Below, one piece after another: positions 1 through 5,287 of a DNA stretch of 5,287 bases. Position numbers and translations under genes: made by a program. How positions within the stretch are numbered: the first letter of the stretch is position 1; the number at the start of each line of letters is the position of its first letter. Below the pieces are notes generated by a model. The model saw only the letters and a program-made list of their open reading frames with translations, was not told the DNA's origin and did not search any database. Source of the DNA: Actinocrinis sp046724665 (GTDB taxonomy: Bacteria > Actinomycetota > Actinomycetes > Streptomycetales > Catenulisporaceae); the NCBI GenBank assembly GCA_046724665.1, contig JBKOWZ010000198.1, forward strand, positions 1 through 5,287, written 5' to 3'.

Positions 1-1514
1 CGCAGACCGCGCGCCAGTTGTCGCGGACCAGCACCGCTTTCCGGGAGATGCTCGACGATTGCGACGACGCTTTGCGCCCGTGGCTCGGCCGCAGCATCCA
101 TGACCTGATAGAAGGCATCGACGACGAGCAGCGGATCGACCTGGTTCAGCCGGTGCGGTACGCGATCAGCCTCGCCTTGGCCGCCTGGTGGACGGAGGCG
201 GGCATCCGCCCGCAGGCCGTGATCGGCCACGGATTCGGCGAGGCGGCCGCGGCCCGGTTCGCCGGGGTGCTCGACCGCACCGCCGGCGCCCGGGTGATCT
301 GCGCGCAGAGCGCCGCAGTGGAGACGCGGCGGGGGCACGGAGGGATGCTCGCGGCCGCCGCGTCGGCCGAACGGCTCGCCGAACTGGCCCGGCGTTTCGA
401 CGGACTCGTGCTAGCCTCGTCGGAAGGGCCGCTCTCCGCTTCGCTCTCCGGACCGCAGGACGCGCTGGAGCGGGCGGCGGCCGAGCTCAAGGCGGACAAC
501 ATCGCGTCACGGCTGATGAGCCGGGCGGTCGCGACGCACAGCCCGGACATGGACGGGATACGCGAGGCACTGCTCGCCGCGCTGTCCGGGCTGACCCCGC
601 GGCAGGCCGATATCCAGATCATCTCCACGGTGACCGCGCAGCCGCGCGAAGGCGCCGACCTCGGACCCGAGCACTGGTTCGAGTGCGTGCGCCGCACCGT
701 CCGCTTCCGGGACGCGGCGCAGACCGCCATCGGCCTGGGTGCCGGCGTGTTCGTGGACCTGAGCCCGGGGCAGCCGCTCGCCGGCCCTCTTCAGCAGGAA
801 CTCGCCGACGCCGGGGTGTCGGGGCTGTCCGTGCCCGCACCGAACTCGGGCGCCTCAGCCGCGCAAGCCGTGCTGCTCGGCGCCGCGACGCTGCACTGCG
901 CGGGCGTGCGGATGCGTTTCGACACGCTGCTCGGCGCGCCCGATCGGGCCGTGGCGCTGCCGCCGCAGCCGTGGCAGCACGAACAGTTCTGGTTCCGCGA
1001 GCGCGACACCTCGGCGGCCCCGCAGGCGCCGAAACCGGCCGCGCCGCAGCGACGCCGCGCATCCGTCGATGCTGCGCTGGCCGTGCGGCTGCGTGCGCTG
1101 CCGCCGGCCGAACGGACGCCGGCCGCCGCGCAGTTCGTCCTCGGTCTGGTGGCCGCGGTCCTGGAGTTCGACTCCCGGGAGCTCGACCCGGACGCGGGCT
1201 TCTTCCAGCTCGGCATGGACTCGCTCATGGCGTCGAACGTGCATGGGCGGATCGTCGCCGCCCTCGGCATCCAGCTGCCGCTGACGGTGATGTTCGAACA
1301 CGGATCCGTCAACGCGCTCGCGGGGCATCTGGCCGAGCAGTTCGCTGCCGAGGCCGCTGCCGAGGCCGCGGCCGAGACCGCCCAGGCGCCCGTCGCCGAG
1401 GCCGGGCCGCCCGAGACCGCGGACCCGGACGCGGTGGATCTCGCGGACCTCGCGCAGATCGAGGACCTGTCGGAAGACGACCTCATCAGTCTGCTCAGTG
1501 CGGAAATCGACTAG
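1..1514 (+). CDS. Modular type I polyketide synthase, 3' end (degenerate AT - ACP - C-terminal docking tail), 5'-partial
   Basis: This is the C-terminal end of a multidomain PKS; 503 residues are visible, read from the codon at base 3 to the TAG at 1512-1514. The frame is open through the left edge and its first residues already match the inside of an AT domain (the PxFR...LDxCD-like segment), so the TTG at 18 is not a real start and the gene begins upstream, presumably with a KS. Domain order is AT (bases 3 to about 960), post-AT linker ending in the PWQxExFWF signature (about 975-1000), ACP (about 1089-1343), Ala/Glu spacer, and acidic docking tail. No ketoreductase, dehydratase or enoylreductase lies between AT and ACP, so the visible module is a minimal, non-reducing one. 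The AT lacks its Ser nucleophile (Gly at 231-233) and the usual Arg (Gln at 306-308), while the ACP Ser at 1221-1223 is intact. The next PKS gene starts 21 bp downstream in the same frame. The assignment to type I PKS is secure; the substrate and product are unknown. Confidence 0.96.
   Translation, partial: QTARQLSRTSTAFREMLDDCDDALRPWLGRSIHDLIEGIDDEQRIDLVQPVRYAISLALAAWWTEAGIRPQAVIGHGFGEAAAARFAGVLDRTAGARVICAQSAAVETRRGHGGMLAAAASAERLAELARRFDGLVLASSEGPLSASLSGPQDALERAAAELKADNIASRLMSRAVATHSPDMDGIREALLAALSGLTPRQADIQIISTVTAQPREGADLGPEHWFECVRRTVRFRDAAQTAIGLGAGVFVDLSPGQPLAGPLQQELADAGVSGLSVPAPNSGASAAQAVLLGAATLHCAGVRMRFDTLLGAPDRAVALPPQPWQHEQFWFRERDTSAAPQAPKPAAPQRRRASVDAALAVRLRALPPAERTPAAAQFVLGLVAAVLEFDSRELDPDAGFFQLGMDSLMASNVHGRIVAALGIQLPLTVMFEHGSVNALAGHLAEQFAAEAAAEAAAETAQAPVAEAGPPETADPDAVDLADLAQIEDLSEDDLISLLSAEID
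3..960 (+). other. Acyltransferase-like domain, N-terminally cut by the window edge, catalytic residues missing
   Basis: An AT normally moves a malonyl-type unit from CoA onto its Ser and then onto the ACP. This domain has the landmarks of the family: a VQP segment near base 138 that matches the usual TQPALF, a GHxxGE box at 225-242, a GGM segment near 342-350, a THSPDM segment at 534-551, and a DLSPGQPL segment near 759-780 that corresponds to the usual ExGPxPVL. The nucleophile position in GHxxGE is GGA (Gly) at 231-233, giving GHGFGE. The Arg that binds the extender carboxylate is replaced by CAG (Gln) at 306-308. The second catalytic residue, His at 537-539, is present, but in a VATH context rather than HAFH or YASH. 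Spacing from the nucleophile position is 25 residues to the Arg/Gln position, exactly as in the intact AT of the next gene, and 102 to the His versus 103 there, so the alignment is firm. The domain is probably inactive as an acyltransferase. Confidence 0.88.
1089..1343 (+). other. Acyl carrier protein domain (phosphopantetheine attachment)
   Basis: This ACP domain of about 80 residues carries the growing chain on a 4'-phosphopantetheine arm. The attachment motif GMDSLMAS is intact, with the modified Ser encoded at 1221-1223. It is preceded by FFQLGMDSL, the normal F-x-x-L-G-x-D-S-L pattern, and followed by helix III residues ending in LPLTVMFEHGSV, which matches the usual LPxTxxFxxPTV with His-Gly in place of the common Pro-Thr. 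The carrier looks competent even though the AT ahead of it is not, so it could still be loaded by an AT acting in trans or by another domain of the assembly line. Confidence 0.94.
1344..1379 (+). repeat. Tandem 12-bp repeat (three copies) encoding an Ala/Glu spacer
   Basis: The 12-bp unit gctgccgaggcc occurs exactly at 1344-1355 and 1356-1367, followed by a diverged third copy at 1368-1379 (three mismatches). It lies in frame in the PKS gene and encodes repeated Ala-Ala-Glu-Ala. It sits between the ACP and the C-terminal docking tail, where PKSs commonly have a flexible, low-complexity tether. It probably arose by slippage, and its length is expected to vary between relatives. Confidence 0.85.
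1431..1511 (+). other. C-terminal docking tail, acidic, class 2-like
   Basis: The last 25 or so residues form a short, strongly acidic amphipathic segment containing LSEDDLISLLSAEID. The pattern L-S-E-(D/E)-(D/E)-L-x-x-L-L-x-x-E-(L/I) is what I recall for C-terminal docking domains of the class 2 type, described in cyanobacterial and myxobacterial PKSs, rather than the longer class 1 four-helix form usual in actinomycete PKSs. Its likely partner is the basic coiled coil at the start of the next protein. The class assignment is from memory of the consensus; a role in docking is likely from its position. Confidence 0.65.
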
Positions 1515-1523
1515 TCGGATTTT

Positions 1524-1527
1524 GAGG
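1524..1527 (+). promoter_or_regulatory. Ribosome binding site (GAGG) of the second PKS gene
   Basis: GAGG lies 8 bases before the ATG at 1536-1538 and is complementary to the 3' end of 16S rRNA. Between the upstream TAG (1512-1514) and this ATG there is no other in-frame start codon, and the coiled coil and KS follow directly, so the site supports ATG 1536 as the start. The gap is only 21 bp and shows no terminator or obvious promoter, which fits co-transcription with the upstream gene. Confidence 0.75.
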
Positions 1528-1535
1528 CGGGGGCT

Positions 1536-4500
1536 ATGACCATCGAAACAGCTCAGCAGGGCACTGCCCGCGAGGTGCTGGCCAAGAGCCTGGTACAGAT
1601 CCGCAAGCTGCGGGCGCGCCTCGACGAGGTGGAGCAGGCTAAGACCGAGCCGATCGCGGTGATCGGCATGGGCTGTAGGCTGCCCGGCGGCGTGCGCGGC
1701 CCGGAACAGTACTGGGACTTCCTGCGCCGCGGCGAGCGCGGGACCGGCCCGGTCCCGCCGGATCGCTGGGACCCGCAGCGGTGGGGCGGCATCACCGGCG
1801 GCGGCTTCGTCGACGGGGTGGACCGCTTCGACGCCGGGTTCTTCGGCATCTCGCCGCGCGAGGCCGCCGCTCTCGACCCGCAGCAGCGGATGTTCCTCGA
1901 GGTGGCCTGGGAGGCGCTGGAGCACGCGGGCCAGGCGCCGGACCGCCTGGCCGACAGCCCCACCGGCGTCTACCTGGGCGTCACCACATACGACTACTGC
2001 CAGAGCCAGATGCAGCACGTCGCGCCGGACGAGCTGGAGATGTACTGCACCACCAGCAACGCCTCGACTTTCGCGGCCGGCCGGCTCTCCTACTGGCTCG
2101 GCCTGAGCGGCCCGAGCCTGTCCGTGGACACCGCCTGCTCGAGCGCGCTGGTCGCGGTGCACCTGGCCTGCCAGAGCCTGCGCTCCGGGGAGACCTCGAT
2201 GGCGCTGGCCGGCGGTGTCAACGTGCTGCTGAGCCCGGAGTGGTTCCTGGTGATGTCCGAGGCCGGGATGCTCGCCCCGGACGGCCGGTGCAAGACTTTC
2301 GACGCAGCGGCCGACGGCTACGCACGCGGCGAGGGCTGCGGTGTGGTGGTGCTCAAGCGGCTCTCCACCGCGCTCGCGGACAACGACCGTATCGAGGGCC
2401 TGATTCTCGGCTCCGCGGTCAACCAGGACGGCCGCAGCAGCGGCATCACCGTGCCGAACCCGGCGGCGCAGACCGAGGTGGTGCGCTCGGCGCTGCGGGC
2501 GGCGGGGATCGAGGGCAGCCGCGTCGGATACATCGAGGCGCACGGCACGGGCACCCGGCTCGGCGATCCGCTCGAACTGCGGGCGCTACGCGCCGCGCTC
2601 GGCGCGCCGAGCGGTTCGCAGCCGCTGCTGGTCGGCTCGGCCAAGACCAACTTCGGCCACCTGGAGGCCGCGGCCGGTGTCGTGGGACTCATCAAGGCCC
2701 TGCTGACCGTGCGGCACGGCACCGTGCCGCCACACCTGAACCTGAACACCGTCAACCCGGCGATCGATCTGGACGCGCTGCACCTGCGCATCCCGGTTGA
2801 GCCGACCGCGTTCCCCGCCGGGCCCGGACCACGCGTCGCCGGAGTCAGCTCGTTCGGCGTCAGCGGCACCAACGCGCACGTGGTCGTCGGCGAGCCGCCG
2901 GCGCCGGAACCGGGCGCGGACGGACCCGAGCCGCGCAAGGACCACCTGCTGATCCTGTCCGCGAAGAACCCCGCCGCCCTGGGCGAACTGGTGCGCGCCT
3001 ACCAGGACCGGCTCGCGGCCGCGGACGAGCAGGAGCTGCCCGACCTGTGCCACACGGCCGCTGTGGGCCGTGCCACGCTCCCGCACCGGGCCGCCGTGGT
3101 CGGCGCGACCACGCAGGTGCTGCGCGAACGGCTCGCCGAAGCGATCGAGCTGCCGGCCGAAGAGGCCTCGCCGTTCACGCACGCGGGGCGGGTGAGCGCC
3201 GCCGACCGGCCACGCGTCGCCTTCCTGTTCACCGGCCAGGGTTCGCAATACGCGCCGATGGCCGCCTCGCTCTACCGCACCGAGCCGCTGGTGCGCGAGC
3301 TGTTCGACCAAGCCGACGAACTGCTCGAGCCCGTGCTGGGCCGCCGCCTGCTGCCGCTGATGCTCGACGGCCCGCCCGGCACGGGGTCCATCGACACAGC
3401 GCCCATCGACGAGACCCGCTACACCCAGCCGGCCCTGTTCGTGCTCGAATACGCCGTCGCCCGGCTGTGGCGCTCCTGGGGCGTCGAGCCGGCCGCCCTG
3501 CTCGGCCACAGCATCGGCGAGCTCGCCGCGGCCTGCGTCGCCGGGGCGATGGACTGGACGGACGGCGCGCTGCTGGCCGCCCACCGCGGCCGGCTCATGC
3601 AGGAGCTGACTCCCGCGGGCGCGATGACCAACGTGTTCACAGATCTCCAGCGGGTGCGCGAACTGCTCGCGCAGGTCGGCCCCGGCCTCTCGATCAGCGC
3701 GATCAACGGCCCGCAGAGCGTCGTGGTGGCCGGCGCTCCGGGCGCGATGGACGACTTCCTGCCCGTCCTCGCCGAAGCCGGCGTCAATGCGAAGCCGATC
3801 AACACCGCCAAGGCATTCCACTCACCGCTCATGGAGCCGATGCTCGACCCGTTCGAGGCCGAGGCCGGGAAGATCGCGTACCGGGCGCCGCAGATTCCGC
3901 TGTTCTCGAACGTCACCGGCGAGCAGCTGAGCGGCGACGACGCTCTCGACGCCGCCTACTGGCGCCGACACGCGCTGGCTCCGGTCGACTTTCTGCGCGG
4001 GATGCGGGCCGTGTTCGACCACGGCTGCACCGTGTTCATCGAGGTCGGGCCGAGCCCGGTGCTCTGCGGCATGGCCGCGCGATTCGCCGCGCGGTCCGAT
4101 GAGGGCCCCGAACCGCTGTTCCTGCCCTCGCTGCGGCAGAAGCAGGACGACAACCGGGTGATGCTCAACACGCTTGCCGCGCTGCACACCCGCGGCGTTC
4201 CGGTGGACTGGAAGAAGGTTCACGCCGGCCGCGGCCAGCGCAAGGTCGCCGCGCCGACGTATCCGTTCCGGCCCGAGCGGCACTGGTACACCCCGAGCGC
4301 GCAGACTCCGGGTGCGGCGACGCCGGCTCTCCCGGTCCAGACGGCGAACGGGCACGTGCCCGCCGCCACGACGGGTACCTCGACGGCCGACGGCGCCGAC
4401 ACCGGCGGCGGGCTGCTCGGCGCATCGATCCCGTGCGCTCTGGACAGCCGTCTGTTCGATGCGCGGATCGACCCCGCGGCGCACGCGTGCCTGCGTGACT

Positions 4501-5287
4501 GCGTCCTGGACGAGCTGCCGGTGGTCAACGCCGGCGTCTACCTCGATGTGGCCATGTCGGCGGCGCGGCGGGTAGGCATGGCCGGGTCGCTCGCCGTCGA
4601 GGAATACTCGGTGCCCCAGAGCCTGATAGCCGACCAGGTAAGCGCCGGGCAGCTCGTGCTCGAGCCGATCGACGAGGCGAGGTACTCCTACCGCTTCTTC
4701 GCCCGCCCGCAGAGCGCAGGCGACTCCGCCTCCTGGGTGCTGCACGCCAAGGGACGCATCGGCCCGGCCGCGCCCGGGACGGCAGCCGCGGCCGTTGACG
4801 AGGCGCGGCTGGCCGCCGAGTTCGCGCAGCAGACGAGCGGCGCGGACTACTACGCGCAGCTGCGGCGACGCAAGATCCACCTCGGCGGGTCGGCCCAATG
4901 GATCGACCACCTCTGGCACCGGCCGGACGAGGTCGTCGCCCGGATGCGGCGGGCCGCGGCCGGCGAAGCCGACCCGTATCTGCTGCACCCGGGCCTGACC
5001 GACTCGCTGCTCCAGATGCTGTTCATCGGCATGCCCGAAGGCGGCACGCTGGACGAGGCGTACATGCTGCTCGGCATCGATCGCCTCACCTTCCACGGCC
5101 ACGACGGCAGGCAGCTCTACAGCCGTGCCACGGTGACCCGCTCCGGCTACGGCGGCGACGTGCTCACCGGGACGCTCGATGTGCGCGACGCCGAGGGCAA
5201 CCCGGTGCTGTCGGCCGAAGGCGTGTACATGAAGCGCGCGGACCAGGCCGCGGTCCAGCGTCAGCAGACCGGCGCCACGGCGAACGG
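1536..5287 (+). CDS. Modular type I polyketide synthase, 5' part (docking coiled coil - KS - malonyl AT - degenerate DH), 3'-partial
   Basis: This is a large PKS subunit that starts at ATG 1536 and remains open to the right edge: 1250 complete codons plus two bases, with no stop. Domains in order are the N-terminal docking coiled coil (residues about 12-35), KS (38 to about 452), KS-AT linker (about 453-555), AT (about 556-860), post-AT linker ending in APTYPFRPERHWY (906-918), a Gly/Ala/Thr/Pro-rich linker (about 920-958), and a DH-like domain (about 960-1236). The sequence then enters another low-complexity linker. KS residues Cys201, His336 and His375 are all present, and the AT has Ser659, Arg684 and His762. 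The DH keeps Asp1156 but has Cys989 where the catalytic His belongs. The subunit should accept a chain from the ACP of the upstream protein and extend it with a malonyl unit. Later domains (methyltransferase, ER, KR, ACP) lie outside the window and cannot be stated. The frame is the same as that of the upstream gene, and the start is supported by a GAGG site. Confidence 0.97.
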   Translation, partial: MTIETAQQGTAREVLAKSLVQIRKLRARLDEVEQAKTEPIAVIGMGCRLPGGVRGPEQYWDFLRRGERGTGPVPPDRWDPQRWGGITGGGFVDGVDRFDAGFFGISPREAAALDPQQRMFLEVAWEALEHAGQAPDRLADSPTGVYLGVTTYDYCQSQMQHVAPDELEMYCTTSNASTFAAGRLSYWLGLSGPSLSVDTACSSALVAVHLACQSLRSGETSMALAGGVNVLLSPEWFLVMSEAGMLAPDGRCKTFDAAADGYARGEGCGVVVLKRLSTALADNDRIEGLILGSAVNQDGRSSGITVPNPAAQTEVVRSALRAAGIEGSRVGYIEAHGTGTRLGDPLELRALRAALGAPSGSQPLLVGSAKTNFGHLEAAAGVVGLIKALLTVRHGTVPPHLNLNTVNPAIDLDALHLRIPVEPTAFPAGPGPRVAGVSSFGVSGTNAHVVVGEPPAPEPGADGPEPRKDHLLILSAKNPAALGELVRAYQDRLAAADEQELPDLCHTAAVGRATLPHRAAVVGATTQVLRERLAEAIELPAEEASPFTHAGRVSAADRPRVAFLFTGQGSQYAPMAASLYRTEPLVRELFDQADELLEPVLGRRLLPLMLDGPPGTGSIDTAPIDETRYTQPALFVLEYAVARLWRSWGVEPAALLGHSIGELAAACVAGAMDWTDGALLAAHRGRLMQELTPAGAMTNVFTDLQRVRELLAQVGPGLSISAINGPQSVVVAGAPGAMDDFLPVLAEAGVNAKPINTAKAFHSPLMEPMLDPFEAEAGKIAYRAPQIPLFSNVTGEQLSGDDALDAAYWRRHALAPVDFLRGMRAVFDHGCTVFIEVGPSPVLCGMAARFAARSDEGPEPLFLPSLRQKQDDNRVMLNTLAALHTRGVPVDWKKVHAGRGQRKVAAPTYPFRPERHWYTPSAQTPGAATPALPVQTANGHVPAATTGTSTADGADTGGGLLGASIPCALDSRLFDARIDPAAHACLRDCVLDELPVVNAGVYLDVAMSAARRVGMAGSLAVEEYSVPQSLIADQVSAGQLVLEPIDEARYSYRFFARPQSAGDSASWVLHAKGRIGPAAPGTAAAAVDEARLAAEFAQQTSGADYYAQLRRRKIHLGGSAQWIDHLWHRPDEVVARMRRAAAGEADPYLLHPGLTDSLLQMLFIGMPEGGTLDEAYMLLGIDRLTFHGHDGRQLYSRATVTRSGYGGDVLTGTLDVRDAEGNPVLSAEGVYMKRADQAAVQRQQTGATAN
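1569..1646 (+). other. N-terminal docking coiled coil
   Basis: Residues 12-37 precede the KS and form a helix with hydrophobic positions at Leu15, Leu19, Ile22, Leu25, Leu29 and Val32, spaced 4, 3, 3, 4 and 3 apart as in a coiled coil. The first half is basic (Arg12, Lys17, Arg23, Lys24, Arg26, Arg28), complementary to the acidic tail of the upstream protein. The run into KTEPIAVIGMGCRLPG is typical of subunits with class 2-like docking ends. It probably makes the dimer contact and binds the upstream ACP-bearing subunit. Confidence 0.7.
1647..2891 (+). other. Ketosynthase domain, catalytic triad intact
   Basis: The KS accepts the upstream acyl chain on Cys and condenses it with the malonyl-ACP of its own module. 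It opens with EPIAVIGMGCRLPGG. The nucleophile lies in VDTACSSAL (Cys201, bases 2136-2138), the first His in EAHGTGT (His336, 2541-2543) and the second in TNFGH (His375, 2658-2660). The end is marked by SSFGVSGTNAHVVV (Asn446 of NAH at 2871). A Cys, not Gln or Ser, at the active site excludes a KSQ decarboxylating loading domain. Nothing indicates an inactive KS. Confidence 0.95.
3201..4115 (+). other. Acyltransferase domain, malonyl-CoA type, intact
   Basis: This domain loads the extender unit onto the module's ACP, which is beyond the window. The oxyanion motif FTGQGSQY spans residues 565-572, the nucleophile elbow is GHSIGE with Ser659 (bases 3510-3512), the carboxylate-binding Arg684 lies in HRGRLM (3585-3587), and the catalytic His762 (3819-3821) lies in KAFHSP. 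The AFHS form of the specificity motif is associated with malonyl-CoA; methylmalonyl ATs usually have YASH. The C-terminal part contains FIEVGPSPVL. The specificity call follows the motif rule and is good but not certain. Confidence 0.92.
4413..5243 (+). other. Dehydratase-like domain (double hotdog), catalytic His lost
   Basis: PKS DH domains remove water from a beta-hydroxyacyl-ACP using a His in HxxxGxxxxP and an Asp in DxxxQ. The domain begins with LLG at residue 960, matching the usual HPLLG start, and is about 275 residues long, the normal size. At the active site the sequence is RDCVLDELPVVNAGVY: Cys989 (bases 4500-4502) stands where His belongs, and the Gly and Pro positions of the motif are Glu and Asn. 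The C-terminal half keeps HPGLTDSLLQ with Asp1156 (5001-5003) and Gln1160. The YGPxFQG-like segment is altered to LGGSAQW (1116-1122). The flanking frame is intact, so this is not a frameshift artefact. It probably no longer dehydrates; a structural role or another reaction is possible. Confidence 0.82.

Noticed and set aside
18..20. TTG as the start codon of the first gene
   Set aside because: The frame is open to the left edge and the residues just before the TTG already fit the AT domain, which also lacks its N-terminal GQG part here. The gene starts outside the window.
188..1525. Long + strand reading frame overlapping the first PKS gene in another frame
   Set aside because: Its translation is an Arg/Ala/Gly-rich low-complexity product with no domain motif, as expected from a shifted frame of GC-rich DNA.
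1515..1535. Terminator or promoter between the two genes
   Set aside because: The gap is only 21 bp, with no inverted repeat or T-run and no room for a convincing promoter.
2124..2141. KS as a KSQ-type decarboxylating loading domain
   Set aside because: The active site reads VDTACSS with Cys present, and both catalytic His residues are in place, so it is an ordinary condensing KS.
855..2543. 562-codon minus strand reading frame opposite both PKS genes
   Set aside because: It spans the junction of two clear genes and has no recognisable motif. Long antisense frames are common in high-GC coding DNA.
1781..4102. Shifted + strand frames at 1781-2800 and 3047-4102
   Set aside because: They lie inside the KS and AT coding sequence and read as Arg-rich nonsense, while the frame from 1536 carries every expected motif.
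4400..4600. A frameshift as the cause of the damaged DH motif
   Set aside because: The same frame reads a normal DH start before the motif, aligns residue for residue through it, and continues into normal DH sequence, with no stop to the end of the window.
2586..5102. Two abutting minus strand frames (2586-3821 and 3822-5102)
   Set aside because: Both are shadows of the AT and DH coding region; their translations are biased in composition and have no domain signature.
1..5287. TTA leucine codons as a sign of bldA-type control
   Set aside because: I found no TTA triplet on the + strand anywhere in the window, so there is no evidence for this control here.

Overview
This window is an internal piece of a modular type I polyketide synthase (PKS) locus from a very GC-rich bacterium. 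The GC-saturated third codon positions fit an actinomycete best. A myxobacterium is a real alternative, because several motifs (the docking ends and the KS/AT style of the second gene) resemble the PKS family common in myxobacteria and cyanobacteria. No taxonomic marker is present, so the host is an inference.

Layout: (1) Bases 1-1514 hold the 3' end of a PKS gene that enters from the left edge. It encodes an acyltransferase-like (AT) domain missing its N-terminal part, an AT-to-ACP linker, an acyl carrier protein (ACP) with an intact phosphopantetheine serine, an Ala/Glu-rich spacer made of a 12-bp tandem repeat, and an acidic C-terminal docking tail. (2) Bases 1515-1535 are a 21-bp gap with a GAGG ribosome binding site. 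(3) Bases 1536-5287 hold the 5' part of a second PKS gene. It stays open to the right edge (1250 complete codons, no stop) and encodes an N-terminal docking coiled coil, an intact ketosynthase (KS), an intact malonyl-type AT, a flexible linker and a full-length dehydratase-like (DH) domain. Both genes are on the + strand in the same frame and probably form one operon and one assembly line. The ACP of the first protein would pass its chain to the KS of the second through the paired docking ends. Almost every base is coding, and I see no RNA gene, mobile element, CRISPR array or terminator.

The most notable point is that two domains keep their fold landmarks but have lost catalytic residues. 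The first AT has Gly in place of the nucleophilic Ser and Gln in place of the carboxylate-binding Arg. The DH has Cys in place of the catalytic His, and the rest of its HxxxGxxxxP motif is also gone, although the catalytic Asp remains. The KS, the second AT and the ACP look fully functional. The first module therefore probably needs an acyl group supplied by another enzyme or does not extend the chain, and the second module probably does not dehydrate by the usual mechanism.
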